This document shows, piece by piece, positions 1 to 14,420 of a DNA stretch of 64,000 nucleotides. The notes beneath the pieces were generated by a model. That model was not told the origin of the DNA and did not search any database. It saw only the letters and a program-made list of their open reading frames with translations. The first letter of the stretch is position 1. Every line of letters begins with the position of its first letter. This DNA comes from Tetranychus cinnabarinus (Eukaryota; Arthropoda; Arachnida; Trombidiformes; Tetranychidae). The stretch spans positions 7,254,001 through 7,318,000 of the forward strand of contig WHVY01000001.1 of the NCBI GenBank assembly GCA_022266195.1, given 5' to 3'. The position numbers and the translations under genes were made by a program.

Positions 1-279
1 TTCAATTTTTCAAGGCAAACTTTTCACCTTCTCATTATCCATTGATTAACCCAATGTTAACCCCATAACAGTACAAAATTAGGTCAACATAAAGAGTGAT
101 TGTGAATCAACAGAAGTTAAATTTTGTTGACAAGCAAAAAATTTGATTACAAAAAGGAACCCAAAAAAACGCGGATTGAAATAGTGTCGAGACTAAAGTA
201 GTTTGTGTAATGAAATATTTACAGTAAACAATTGACATAAACAATGTTAATTCATAATCAACATCCAAATCGACTGAAA
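1..279. other. Upstream/5' region of the Sidestep-like gene
   Basis: AT-rich sequence before the putative first coding exon. I see no convincing TATA box, and no open frame of note. It presumably holds 5' UTR and promoter, but no transcription start can be fixed from the sequence. Confidence 0.3.
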
Positions 280-397
280 ATGTTTAACCCAATTGGATTT
301 GTATTGATGATAACCGTTAGGTTAATCATTTGTGGACTTTGTTTATCAAGGATTGTTGTTCCCTATGAAGTAACACCTTTCACGGATCAACCTTTTG
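280..397 (+). CDS. Sidestep-like Ig receptor, exon 1 (signal peptide)
   Basis: An ATG at 280 opens a frame of 39 codons plus one base. It ends at a strong donor (CCTTTTG|GTAAGC), so the intron is phase 1. The product has a hydrophobic run (about residues 5-23, IGFVLMITVRLIICGLCLS) followed by a polar stretch (VVPYEVTPFTDQPF), which is the layout of a secretory signal peptide and a short mature N-terminus. Its phase matches the first Ig exon at 43088: the junction codon becomes GCC (Ala) and the frame stays open. Receptors of this family are type I membrane proteins with an N-terminal signal. The link across 42.7 kb is an inference. This could instead be the first exon of another gene, or further exons could lie between. 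Confidence 0.55.
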
Positions 398-3300
398 GTA
401 AGCATTGAATTTACATTAATTACATCTTAATCAACTAAAGGCCGTTAAAGATTATTAGTGTTGAAATTGAACAACAAGCCGAGAGCCGAAAATTCAATTA
501 AATTAATCATGATGGATTATGATTAAAGTGATGACAAGCCTGAAGGAAAGTAAAGATATACACAAAAAAGGATAGTAATGCAAACAGAGGGAAGAAGCGA
601 AATATTAACCTTTCAATATTTCATCTTTAATATTATGATTATTTCTTATTTGTTGTTTACTTGTTGTTACTTTGTAATGTTACAGTTGGTGATAAAACCT
701 TTTCCAATGATAAACCGATGATTGAAATTTTACCTTTAGGCTCATGTGGGTCAATTTAATATACGTTAACAATATTCATTAAAGATTGAAAGCTTTAACA
801 GCATAAAGAATATCATGTTTACATTCCGATAAAGTTGACAGTTTATCATGAAAATAATTAATAAACATCGAGAGAAACGAACAAATTATTATATTGATTA
901 TGAGATTGAATCGACAGTTTTTCATTGATATCATTTCATCAACCGAGTTTTCAGTCGTAAAAAAACCGACTTGTAAAGGCTGGATTTGAATGAAAAATTT
1001 TAAGTGTTTAAGTCACTTTTTTTCGTGTTTTAACTGGGAGTTATTAATATTTGAAAAAATAAAAAATCGAAAACTCGAATGTAAAATAATAAAGCGAAAG
1101 TAAAGTTTCAAGAAAGTATTTCCGAATGAAAAATGTTTGCTCAATGTTTGTTTATTTGAACAAATCTTTCGAAACTGCTTTTGATGCTAAAAGTTGAATC
1201 TGCAGCAAATCAAGGAATGAAAATTACAGATTTTTTCAAGTCTTCGGTTGAAAATAGTTTTTTGCTGAAAAGGCTTGGAAGAAAAGTTATTGCAGTTCAT
1301 CGAAGCCAGGAAACATTAAAATGTTTTACATCTAAAAGAGAACGGCGTTTTCTAGATATAAACTCGTGCACCTCTGGTCAGCTTATGGTCTCATTGAACT
1401 TCCAGAGAAGATGTAACTACATTTACATTCATTGAAGACAAAACTTGCAAAAAAGAAACTTTTGTTTTTCTGAAAACCGAATGCTTTCTCCATCAAAGGC
1501 TATCGTAAATATTGATTAAACCAACATAATTTCACCTATGGTCACACTGAGTACTTAACGGTATCGTTATCTTATAATGACGTTTGGCTTAGAGACATTC
1601 ACTCGTAATCCCTAGAGAGTCCTTGAACGACAGTGTCGATGTTTTTCGGTCGAGCAGACACATGTACCATTTATCCGAACCGATTTCATTCGTGCTAACC
1701 AGGATCTCTTTTACAATGCAAATCATCATTTGATGAAAACTAACCTTTCTCACGAACTCTTTGAGTTTTTTTTACTAGTTCAATACAAGATGAAAAATGA
1801 GTTCGAGTTTAGGTTAAAGATGAAGGCAGATTGAGTTGTAAAATTCAAACATTTGCCAATCCATCAACGAGCCTATGAAATTCGTGTATTTGTATTCGGA
1901 CTCAGTTTGAGAAAGCAATAAATTGTAGTTTCAAACGAACAAACTCTTAAAGATTGAACAAATTTTGCCGTTAATTTACATTTTCATTTTGTTATTTTGT
2001 GCAAACAAAAAGCATTTTAATGAATGCAAATTGAACTGAACAAAAAAAGTTGAAATTTTTGTTGAAATTATTTCCATTTTGTAAATTTTGTACAATTTTA
2101 CCCTTGAGATTAATTGAATCAAAGTTTGGACTGGCAAGGTAAAGTAGAAGCAGCAGAAAAAGTTAAACAGTTAAACTGAAAAGTTGATGAAAAGGCGGAC
2201 GAGGTTAATGTTGATACTGGTTATGATGATCATAAAAGGTAACCATAAGTTGAACCTTTAAATGATGATAGCAATAATAATTGATAAAAGATTGTTTTCT
2301 TGAATAAACCTAATGTCTAAATAAATTTAATTTCTCATCATTTTTTTCCTTTTCTTTCTCTTCCTTCCTCTCATCATGCTCATCATCAACTCACAAAGGT
2401 TTACCTTTAGTAATTTTAAATTGCCATTTCCCATTCTTCCACCATCTTCATCATCATCTCCCATTTTATGTACACATCATTATTAACTTCATCGTCAACT
2501 TGAGTATAAAACTATAATCTAACAAAAGCATACCTTTTGCATGGCTTTTTTTGTCCTCATATATTTACCATGAAGAGATTTAATTTACTTCGGCTTCGAA
2601 CAGAGAGAAGAATGAAGAAAAGAAGAAAAAAAGAGAAGAAGAAAAAAATGGTTGATTTATTTATGAAAATGATGATGATGATGACAAAAGGAGAAGGAAG
2701 AAGAGACCTAAAAAAATGATTATCATGATTACTGGGAGTTACAACTGGGAGTGATTTTGAAGGATAAACTTTGTCATTATTGTTGTTGTTGTATTTTTCA
2801 ATTCCTTGTTCAACCTTTCCCATTGTGAATGATAATTTACTCATTTTACTCTTGATTACTTTCTCAAGAGAATTAATCTTCAATTATGTTCCATTGCCAG
2901 TCATAATCAATTTAACTTTAATCAAATCAAAATTAAAAGTTAAATAAACGCTTTTGTTTTAAACATTTTTTTCAGCATTTCGCTCTTTTCTCTCAACCTT
3001 TTCCTTGTTGGTCAAAGACTTGATCTTGTCACGACAAGTGTTGAGGGCAAACCAGACTAACTGGTTAACCTTTACAATTGTTGCACTAATCAAATTGATT
3101 AACTTGGACTAATGATTCAGGTGAACCTTGTTAATCGTTATCTTGTTATTAACGGTTAACCATTTCAATCTCTTGTCCACTCTATTGTTGTCCAACCATG
3201 AACCACTCAAAGCCACTTGCGCTTGGTTAAGCACACAAACAGATGATTACTCTGGTATTTCTCATCTTAATTATTAACCTTTACCACAATCGGGCAACAA

Positions 3301-6300
3301 GAAGAAGAAAAAGTTCTTGTTGGAAATGATGAATTCTATTGAACAAGAGGTTGAAGGGACAAAAAATGCAAGAGAAAACAGTATTATTCCATTTTCATGA
3401 TAATCTAATCCAAATGAACCTTAAACTCATTGATAGTCAACCAAGCAAAAAGCCATTGATCAAACCTTTTAATGTTCAACCAACTTCCGTTTAACCCGTA
3501 AACATTTCCCTATTCAAGTGAATCAATTTAATTACAATGATTAACCAAGTAACATTCAACATTTTATAACAAATTGCACTTTCATTTACACCAATTAGAT
3601 CGAGAGAAGAAGAAGCAGAAGAAAAATTTGTCTTTATTCAATTAGTTTCCAGAGAAAACAATTTCAACCTCAAAATTGAATCAAATTTTGCCCAATTAAT
3701 TGACCCAAAATGAAAACCAAATTGTCAATAAAAAGAATGAAAAAAACTAGATTAAATTCACATTCTAAATGTTATCCGTTGAGTAAACAAGGTAAAAGGT
3801 TGCAATTTGAATGGGAAGAGACACAAAAAAGAGTTTACTTTTTGTTGTTGATTAATAAGGTTTCAAATTGATTCAATTTAATTGCAACTACAAATCGAAT
3901 GAAAAGAATAACTGAATGAATAAATTAGCCTTTTCCCATTAATTAACATAACCATAATTATCTTTCACTTTAATTGCATTAATAGTCTAAACAAGTAATC
4001 AGTGACGAAAGCTGAAGAGTAAAAATTGAGCGAACAAGTTCAATTTATATTTTTCTGGATTCATTTGAACAATCAGATGAACGACAGGGAAAGATCAATA
4101 ATCATTTAGGAATATAAAGTGATGACAAAAACATAAATTTTCAACATTTGAAACAAAAGACAATTAAAAGTTGAATCAATGGGAATCGAAAAAAAAGTAA
4201 ACTTGGAAACTGAATAAATGATTGAGATGATAGTATTGAACGTCAAGTTGTTTCATGCAAACCATTTGTTTCTGTGACTTTTCAAGATGCAAAAAGGATG
4301 AACAAAGATTAGACGAATAATGATGATAATCATTAGGAAGATGATGAAGAGAGAAGCAAAAAGATTGAAAGAAAAGGATAAAAGCAAAAGTAATATTAAA
4401 CTGATGAAACTGCAACTTTGACTCTATTTGTGTTGAGAACGTTTTTTGCATTTTATCTTTCAAATGGCAACTCAAGATGACAATAACGATGGAAAAGGGT
4501 AAAAATGGTAAAGATGATGAAGATGGAGAAAATGTTTTTCTTATTGCAACTTGTTTCGATCAAACATCAATTTAGAATGTTTTTTTCTTCTTTGTTTCAT
4601 CTCCAAACGATTCTCACGATATCATCATTTTCATTTCTAGCTGCTCATCACCATAATCATGATCATCATCATAATCATTGTCACTTTGTTTCCATTAAAT
4701 ATCACATTTTCACCTCTTTTTTTGTTCGCTTTCATTCGCCAGTTTTTTTGTTCTTCTTCATCATAACCATTATTTAGATGTTGGAAGCTTCAATGACAAT
4801 CATTGCAACGATTAAATCGATTGTGTCAAAATGTTGAACTGCGAAGGAAAATGAATCTCAATTTGAATCGTTTCGTGATTTAAAAGCATCAACAGTCGAA
4901 CATTAAACCATTGACAGTTGAATGGTGACATGAATCATGTTCATGATGCAAGAAGAGAAAAAGGAAAAGGAATTTTGAGTCAATTTTTCAAACCAAATGT
5001 TGATGATTGAGTCGAACCTTTTGCCACCTAGAAAAGGGTCGATTACACGAAAGACATAATTTTAAAATGGCAATTTTCACTTCGACTTTATCAAAATGTA
5101 CATTTGAATACGGACAATTGGCTGCAAACAAAAAGTCAAATTGATTGAGAAAATGTTCATTTCTTTTTCATGGGTTTTCCCATCGATTATTATTGAACTT
5201 TCATTTTCAACATTTCAACCTTTTCTTTTCTCTACATTTCCAACATAATAATATCATGTTATCATGATTTGAACATTGAATATTCGGTAAAGAGAGAGAG
5301 AGAAAAAAATGAAAAAAAGTTTTTTCTCCAACTTTTTACTTCTTCAGTGAATATTAAAGCTGCCTTTTTGGGCGAACAGGAAAAGATTCAGTAACATGTT
5401 GAGATGAATTTTGTAAATGCAGTTGTGTGGTTGTACTAATAATGATAATACATCAACATAAACACACAATGATAAAGGTAAGAAGATTGTGATGGAAACA
5501 AATAGAATAAATTTTGTTCTTGAATTGAATTGGAGAAATGATGAAATGATGATTATCAGGTAAAAAAGCATCACCGATGTATAATGATGATGAGAGGAAA
5601 TTTTATTATTGAAGGGAGTGAGAAATGTTTGATTTCATGATAATCTTTTTGCTTCAATTTTTACCTTTAAATTGGTACACAACTGGAAATATTTCACATT
5701 GAATTATTCAGAAAAGGCTGTACTTCTACTTTCCAGGTTAATAAATATTCTGTTCGTAAGCCAACAGTTTCAACCATTCCATGTATCATCATCATTATCA
5801 TCTTTTGTTGATGGTAAAAGAGCAAGAAAAGGTTTGCTCATTTGATATTTTTTTACCAAAAAAAAAGAAACTCAAATTGGAAAATAATTTTGAGAAAACA
5901 TTTTGTGGTTTCACTGATACTTTTGCCTTTTCCAGTTTCCTTTATTCACGAGTTCACTCTCATGATGATGGTTGTTGCAAGTAAAATGATACAAAGAGGT
6001 AACATTATGTGGGTAAACAAAAGATGAAAAGTTGACAATGTGTTACTATTTTGTCTTCTGTGGTAAAGAGTAATTTAAACTTTTTTTTCACCAACAATTT
6101 ACAAACCTTCAATACGCTTTTGTTGAATGTTCAACTATTGATTATACTTTCATCATTATGATGCATCATGATCATCATGAGTTTAATGTTATTTTTTGTT
6201 ATTCCATTCAAGTATTTGCCTGAATGTTTATTGAATCAGAAGAGAAAAGATTTTGTCGAAACTTTTTCATCATTTTTCCATCTTCAAGCCATTCTTTCAT

Positions 6301-9267
6301 TTTTACCCTTTTTTGCAATTGATTTAAATGATGATTCAATTAATTTATCATTAAACCAACGAAAACATTTGTTTGTTATTGATTCGAACTCTTTTTTTTC
6401 GACTTTTCCATTTTTCCATTTTTCTCTTTGAAATGGCGAAAAAAAAGTTTAATTCAAAATCAATTGAAAGGCTTGTTTTTAATGTGATTAGAAAGTAATG
6501 ATTGACTGGAAACGAGGAATGGTTCAAGTGATTGATGTTGAAGATGATGAAGATGTGAAGAGAGAAATTCAATTTTCTTTTCAATTTTCATCTTTAATCT
6601 TTACTCTTCTTCAGCTCATCAAACGCATCAAAATTATCTCCAATTTTCTGTCCATTTCAAGATTCTTTCCTTCCTTCCTTTTCCCTTGACCTTTGGAGGG
6701 TCAAGAGGAAAAAAGGGAAAAGTTTAACATTCCTTGGACTCACCTGACATGTTCATTGATCCTGGATTGATTGATGAGTTGAAAGTGTGAGAAAATTAAT
6801 GCAAAATCAATGATTAAGTAAATATTGGAAAATCTGTCTCAAAGTCTTTTCAATATTTTCCAATCAATGTTAACATCGCAAATGCAAAAAGCATATATCG
6901 ATATCATTTAATATGCTCACTAACATTAATAAAAATTGTATTAATGTTGATCTTTATCTTCAATATTATCACTGATATTATCGCATTTATCAATCCAATC
7001 AATCAATTCAATTTTGTTTCAACATTTTTCTTCATTTTCTTCCTTTTTCCTTCATTCATTTGCTTTCTCTTCATTTTTACCTCATTTTTGTTTTATCCAT
7101 ACATTCATTCAACTTTTTTTCCTCCCTTTTGTTCATAACTATTTTTTGTTTGTCTGTTTGCTTGGTTGAGTTTAACCCAGTAAAAATGATGGAGAAATTA
7201 TCTGACAAACAAAAATGGAAAAAATTCTCTGCATTTTGTTCATTCCTGGTGAATCACGAAAATAAACCAACACCAATGTTTTTCTTCGTGTTTCCCTCTG
7301 CTTTGAGTAAACATGAAACCAGTTTATGAAGAGAAAAGATAAAACAAAATGTTGAACAATTTGAAAAGCTTACACCAAACGATAAAATCCTTGATCTAAT
7401 CCATGACATTATTTCTGTTTCAAACCTTTAACCTTAACCTTTAACCTGCAGCTGCAACAAAACCCTCAAAATATTCAAGTAAAAACAAAGTTCGATTTTC
7501 GACATCAGAAAAAAAATAATCAAATCTTGATTATCTTCTACAAAAAATCGATTGAGAAAGCAAATTGACACAATGATCAGAAAAATCTGAAAAACCGGCG
7601 AAAAGTCTTCGACATTGACAAAATGGAATCATTTCGCTTCAAAGAAAATGTGAAAAATCAAAATTTCTTGATTGACAAAAAGTGAACAGATATACAAAGA
7701 GGAAAAAATCATATGGAAGTTGGGAAAATTTAATAATTTCTTGGGTTCTAATCGAGAGGAATCACTGAAAAATATCGATGTTTAGTCACAGTAACACAAA
7801 CAAATTTGTCGAGTTTCAACTATCAGACAAGTGTTTCGAATCTCGAGCCATTTTAAAGATAGCATCTTGAACAATTTGAAATGAACTCTTGGGAAACTCG
7901 GACTAATTTGAAGGAAAACAATGGATAAAGTTGATACAATTGTCAATCAATAGCCTTTACAAATCAGTTATCAAACATTGTCAGACTCAACATGAGTTGA
8001 CTTGAGGTGAAATTGATTAAATTTGAATAACCAAAAGAGTTGAACTTTAACATTAAAGCAATATTTGAATGGAAAAGGCAAATGAGCAAAGTCAATTCAA
8101 TTACAAGCAATAATTGAATAAAGAAGAGAAAATAAAAAAAGTTGAAATTTTTCATTATTTGAAAGTGAAAAGTGAGCGGAGCGAATGTAAATGTAAAGTG
8201 AAATTGCATTTTTTCAGTGACCATTTGCATTCAACATTATCAAACATTGACAAAAGGCCACACTTTTCTTTCTCTCTTTTGACCAACATTTCAATATTTT
8301 GTCATCAAAAATAATGATAATGATGACAAAAGTAATCATAAAATGGTACAAAAATGTTGTATTGGGCAAAATTTGCAAGAAAAGAAGCTTAAAAAAAGGC
8401 AAAACTTTTGGGTTAATATAAAGGGAAGGAAAAGAGCGTCCATCAAAACAGCTTTGGATAAATGGTAATGTTTAGCATTAAAATTGCTGCAAGTCAACCA
8501 TTTGCTGTGTTTTGTTGGTAAAAGTTGATTCTCTACAAAAATGAATCCATTTGAATCTCTTCCCTGTTGACTTTGGCTTTCCTCATTTCATACAAATGAT
8601 TATAGTTATCCTTTCTCAGTGACGGATAATAAAAGAGGACAAGCAAGTTGATAATAGTGGACAATAAGTTGCAAGGTTAATGTGAAGGTGGAGTTGATAT
8701 GAGAATCCAGAAAAAAAATGTTCGAAAGTCAATATTGTTTAATATATCCAACCATAAATAACAATATAAGTGACACTCGAATTGAACAAGGCAACAAAAT
8801 CCCAGCATTGAGAATCTCATGATTATCCATTTTAACCAGGGATTGATAAGCATTTATCAAAATGGAAACAATGAGCTTCTACTTTCGAAATCAAAAGTTA
8901 AAATTAGAACTTTTTTCAAGCCAAATTTATGAATTTGCAATTCTTCAGTTTTCAATTTTCTCACTCCCAGTCTTATCATCCAAGTGAGATAAAACAGAAA
9001 TTTTGCATTTTTTCTAAGCTTTTTCGTTTTTTTCGAAATTCTAATTTTTATGTTTTGATTGGAAAATTTTTGTTGATAAAAAGACTAAACTCTCAAGGTA
9101 ACTGTTAATGTTTTGTATTCCTTTGAAACTAATGATTATTTGAAATAATTGTTATCAAAATAACTACAAGAGCATTTTATTATTCAATAAAAAAGCATAA
9201 AATTACAGAACAATAGAAAAAATCGAACAAATTTTTTCCAATGAATCACTTGGCGCTCATAATTTTG

Positions 9268-9344
9268 CTCCTAATATCACATTCAACTGATGAAATACTT
9301 CAAAATATTGATTAAAGTTGAGATATTAAAAGAGATATTAGGAG
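9268..9344. repeat. Small fold-back
   Basis: CTCCTAATATC (9268-9278) is repeated as its exact reverse complement at 9334-9344, giving an 11-bp stem around a 55-base loop. T-rich and A-rich flanks add weak extra pairing. It may be a remnant of a miniature inverted-repeat element, or chance. Confidence 0.35.
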
Positions 9345-10637
9345 TGAAAAATTCCGCATTTTTATTCACAAAACATTCTTAGCACTTTACTCGAGCTTTA
9401 CTCTTTTTTCATTTTTACTAGTTTTTTTGCAATAATTTTAATCACCTTCATTAGAGATAAAGAAGCAAAAGTTGATTCCATTTTTTCATGCAAAAAATTC
9501 CGAACATTTTTCATTCATTTTATTCATTAAACTCCAAGTACCGATTAAAATAAATCTCAGTTCGAGTTGAAACTCGCAATATTTCATTTAAAATTCAAAC
9601 AGAAACCTAAGAACATTTTTTTCCAAAATCCATCTTTTTCATGCTCATGAAACAAAGGACAAGAAATTGATAAGTTTATTTTTTGGAACTTAAATCAGCA
9701 AATGAATTGCTACATTTCTGTTTTGGTTATTCATTAGTTTTCCCCTTCTTTACAGATTTTTCTGTCATGAAGAGCATTTTGTACTGAAAATGAAAAAAAA
9801 CGAAAAACTGACACAATTTAGCATTTGATAATTTTTTGTTCATTTTCTTGCTGAATTGTTTATAAATTGTTTCCATGTTAATGAAATGGAAAGGAAAATA
9901 TGACAATGATTTGCATTCATTTGTAATGATAATGTTGAAGTTGATGCAAGAAAATATTAATAATTTAAAAATAAAGTTAATCAAAAGTAAAATTGTGCCA
10001 AATTCATGAAGAAAAAAGGAGAAGAAAATGTTTCAGGGAAGAAAAGATATTAATGATATTCATTTGATTTTGTCAGTTTAATTGGAGAAGTAAAAAGAGG
10101 AGAAAAAGCAGATTTAAAAAAAGGTAAAAATGAAGCAAAATCGAATCGAAAATTGATGAATTAATTGTAGCGAAAAAAACTCATCAAATGTTCATTCATC
10201 AGTCATCTAATGAACCAGATTAATTTCCGTTTCAATCAATATTAATAAAAGTACATTTTCTTGTTGATACAAAACAAAAAGGTCAACTATTAATGCAACT
10301 CTTTACCAAACCATTGACTGTTATTGATAACTTACTCATAATATTGTTATTGCATCAACATGGAAACTTTACGAGTAAAATATTCAGTTTCAATCATTTA
10401 TCCCAACGGAATTTGTCTCTTTCTCCATTTCATCATTTCTCATTCGCTCTTTTATCTTCATCATCATCATTTTTCTTCCAAAGACAAAAACCAAAAGCAT
10501 ATAAACACAAATGTATCAACCACCTTGAGGCTATTCCGTTCCCTGAGTCTAACCTCATTCTCTTAATGAACTTTCCGTTTTTCGACTTTTACTTGACTCT
10601 ATCTTGTTTGGCTTTTTTTCGTCTTTTTTTTCTTCTT

Positions 10638-10644
<7 letters not shown>

Positions 10645-10672
<28 letters not shown>
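10645..10672. repeat. (TC)n microsatellite
   Basis: About 14 uninterrupted TC units inside a longer pyrimidine-rich stretch (about 10600-10700). It creates a Ser-Leu-rich shadow open frame with no other sign of coding. Confidence 0.95.
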
Positions 10673-10678
<6 letters not shown>

Positions 10679-10979
10679 GCTTCTTTGCCCTTTTTTACTT
10701 GATGATAAATATACCTCATTGAGTAAGTAACTTTTGTGGTTTGTGATCTGAAAAAAGAAGGGATGACAAGTCAAAGTATATCATCTTATTCTGTTAACCT
10801 CAAGAAGATGAAGATAAGGAAAAAAAAGGAGAAAAGCAAAGGAAAACTTTGCCCAACAATCATTAACTTTAGGATTGATGATGATTTTAAGATCAAGTAA
10901 AGAAGACGAGTTAAAATGTATTTAACCAGCAAAAAGGCAACATCAATTAGAGCAAATTGAAGACTTACAATTTGCTATA

Positions 10980-11505
10980 AATTTTCACCTCTTTAGATGT
11001 TGAAGATTAACAAGATTCAGACGAAGGCTGTGCAACGGTTCAACTTGATTTCAGCACAAGACCATGTTGCTTCTCTGACACAGGATCGACAAAAATTTCT
11101 GAAAATTTCTGAAACCCTCACACACTGATTGTTCAGCAATCTGCGCTTGAAAAATTCGTAGGATTTATAGATTTTTTCTCCTTTGGCGTTCGATCGACAA
11201 CCTAATGGCCGTAAAATCTTGACTTCGAAATATAGCAAATAACCAGCTGAGAAACTTCCATAAAAGAAATATCATGTCTTTTGATCCTTAACGAGTGTAA
11301 TAGCCGAAAGAAATCTGCCGAAAAGAAATTCGCTTCGATGTCCTGTAAAATGTTGCATCTGTTGATTAATGATTAAATCGTTTTCTCTTCCCATCACAAG
11401 TAGCTGACAATATTTTGATGCTGAGATGTTACCGGAATTGAAATAGAGTTTAGGTGAATGTTGAATTGTCTTTGTAACAGTTGATGAAAAGAAAAACATT
11501 TTCAT
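10980..11505 (-). other. Complex island with two minus-strand open frames; repeat-family copy
   Basis: Unlike its surroundings, this stretch is not simple sequence. The minus strand holds a 77-codon ATG-initiated frame (11272-11505) and an adjacent 73-codon frame lacking an ATG (11017-11238). Neither product is recognised. Bases 11218-11240 read CTTGACTTCGAAATATAGCA, then AATAA, nearly the same as 51594-51614, so at least part of the island belongs to a dispersed repeat. A decayed transposable element is more likely than a gene. Confidence 0.35.
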
Positions 11506-12191
11506 GATTTTATCCTTTATTTTTCACCTTTCCTATCATTTCCATCATTTCCATAACAATGAACATTGATAATTACCATTGTTATCACTAAATATTGTTT
11601 CAACTTGCAATGGATAATGTTCACTGGCAGTCTGTTGAAAGCAAGTTCATCAAGTTGGAATTAATTGTTGCAAATTGTATCCAGATTTACCATGAAAAAC
11701 AATTTATCCCAAGCATTTTCATTCCTTTTCCTTTATTCTCTTTTCGCTGAACCATTTTTACCAGCAATTATTATGAATGAATTATTAGAGTGAATAATAT
11801 TTGAGCTTGATAAATATTACAATGTTTACATTAGACAGTCATTCATCTTGACTTTTTTGCCCATTTCTCAATGAATCTTGTTTTTGTTACCTTAAAAGAC
11901 CTTTGATTTTGTTCTGTTGACATGAACCAAGGTAAAGTGAGTCAACCGCTCATGTCTTATCATGAACAAACTCTCATCATGAAATGAAAGCCCTTTGTTC
12001 TTCCCTTCATTCAACGAAAATTGAGTCTTGTCTTGTTTTTTGTTTGAAATTCAGGCAAAATCTTTTTCATGTTTCTTTTTCATTCTTTTTTATAACCTTG
12101 CTGTTCCTTCAAACAACAAGATGAACATTGCCTCAAGGGTATTCAAGGTATTCTTGATGCTCACTTTTTTTGGGTTTTCATACAATTTTTT

Positions 12192-12212
12192 ATTCTTCTT
12201 CTTCTTCTTCTT
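12192..12212. repeat. (TTC)n microsatellite
   Basis: Seven TTC units in a pyrimidine-rich block. Confidence 0.85.
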
Positions 12213-14079
12213 CAACTTTCCTTTTCTTACTTTTCTTCTGCTCATCATTTTAAGTGTAAAGTAAAGTTTCTTTTTGTTTAAAATACAATTGAAATATACT
12301 GTATCATCATTGTCATCTTCAACTTTCACTTTAAACAAAATATTTATATAAATAAAGAGTAGTTACCAATGAACAGAATGAAAGAGAATGGAAGAGAAAT
12401 GAAAAAAGTTCAATATTATCTAATCTTACAAGATTTTTTACTCTCATTCTTTTTCCATCGTTACTTTATTTTCGCCTTGTTTTCTCAACAATCAGACAAT
12501 GTCTTCATGATGAAGAGATGAAGAAGCCTAACATCTTAAAAAATGAACAAAAATAAACTCTTCATCTTTACTCGTATCCTTCATCTTCTTGTTTCCTGTG
12601 AACATCTTTACAAGGCAAGAAAAGAGAGAGCAAAAAGATGAGGAAAAAAACTGAAAAATAATAATCACGCTGACAAACAATGGAAGAAGAAAAAGGATGA
12701 AATTGATGTAAAAGTTTCTAACATGAAGTAATACCTTTATGACCAATGATACAATTTTGGGTTTATTTGCCTATAACCATCATTGGACTACTTTCAATTA
12801 CTATTGAAAGACCTTTTTCAAGCTCCATTTTTCAGCTCACTTGACCCTTCGCTCGTTCAAATTTCATCCAATCATTTGGAATTGCAAATGGAAAATTAAA
12901 GTTGAATTGAAGATTAAAAATTTCTAGTCTCTCAAACAACGCTTTTCAATGATATTCAACGAAATCGTCTTTTCCTTCGGTTTTGAACAATAAAAATAGA
13001 TTCTTGAATAATTTCGAAAACCGCTCAAATTTTCGGTCGATATAAGCTTATAAACTTTTTCTCAGCAAGCTTTTCAGTTTTGCCAAGAAAACTGTTCAGT
13101 TAGTTGCTCGATGTATTCTGCATCATTTCAAGCATCAAAGTTCAAGTTGACTGATAGCAGTGACTGTGTTCAATGGTAAACTTGATTTAATCTCATAATC
13201 GCAAACTTTTGTGTGGACATTTATGATTACTCAACATGGTCAAAGAAGATGAGTATTAATAGTATTAATATGATTCGAGGAGAGAGTTGTTAAAGGTGAA
13301 ATGTATTTTACAGTTGACCTGATGTAAGCCAATTTGCAAGTGAAAATGTTTTTTCAAATGGAAAACAAAATGTTTGGTTAAGCGAGTTTCCATCTTTTTC
13401 CGCTGTTGACTCTAAAAATGCAATTCAAATCTGTCTCATCATCATCATTATCATCCTCATCAACTCTTTCTGTTTCTTTCCCTTTTCCATTTTTCACTCC
13501 TTTCTGCAAAACTCCCAGTTGCTTGCAATTTCACTCCCCGAGTTTTGAGTCTTTCACTCACAAATTAATGAGACTCACTCACTTGAGACTCATGAAAGAT
13601 AAATTTTTGCCATCTTCACAGGCTATAAAAAAAAGTAGAAAGAAGAGAAAGAGATAGAAATCAAATGAAAGTAAAGAGTATTAAAGTAATTCAACTGACC
13701 AGTCTATTCTTAACTGTAAAGTTGACTTTGTTGGATGCATAAATGATGACCACTGATTAAGAAGAGTCCAAGTCAAGTTTCCCTGCTGTTTCCCAGTCTA
13801 GTCAAAGTCCTTCAAACTCGATGCCAACTTTAGCTCAGTGTATATCATTAAACTGTTTACCCATTGAGATGACCATTTAAACCATTTATTCTTAGCCATT
13901 TGTTCAATCCATTAATGAGTAAAATTTCCATTGAAACGCACTGACCCTTTATAACATGTAAAACTGTAATTCAAACCATTTCAGATTCCAATCAATAATC
14001 TGTTCATTCCAATGAAAATTTCCACAAAATCCTCAAACACCTTTTCACTTTCGAAACAGAATTATTGGTGGATCATGAG

Positions 14080-14420
14080 ATGAAAAATTTCGCTTATCGT
14101 TAAAGTCTTGTTTTTGGGTTTAGTTCAAGGCTTTTCGTCACCAGAATATCACATTAATCACCGATTTGCGCCATAACTCACGATTGATGCTACAAGTCTC
14201 AGGTGTAAGCCATGTACCTCCGAGAATTGAGGTTTTTGAGGTCATGATAGGTCACGCAGTTATTTGACTTTCACTGCCATTTAAGGTCATTTTTAAATAT
14301 CTTTCTTGAACTGGTTGAAGTTTGTTACGAGTCGATAACTTTCATCATTAGGAAGTTACACGAGCTTTTTCAGAACCAAACTGAATCTTCCCTTCGATCG
14401 AGAAAAAAGTTGTTGACAAT
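14080..14420. repeat. Probable decayed repeat island
   Basis: Mixed-complexity sequence with TGAGGTCAT (14238-14246), GGTCACG and AAGGTCATT half-repeats. It resembles the tracts around the TGACCTTG-type repeats elsewhere in the window. No open frame of note. Family unknown. Confidence 0.3.

Noticed and set aside
4505..4777. His-rich open frame that could suggest a metal-binding peptide
   Set aside because: The histidines come from CAT/ATC trinucleotide repeats (4640-4690); no other coding sign.
6680..6718. CTTGACC...GGTCAAG stem resembling a terminator hairpin
   Set aside because: A short imperfect hairpin in eukaryotic intronic DNA; bacterial-type terminators are not expected and the stem is bulged.
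10293..10730. 145-codon open frame
   Set aside because: Spans a (TC)n microsatellite and pyrimidine-rich flanks; open because of composition.
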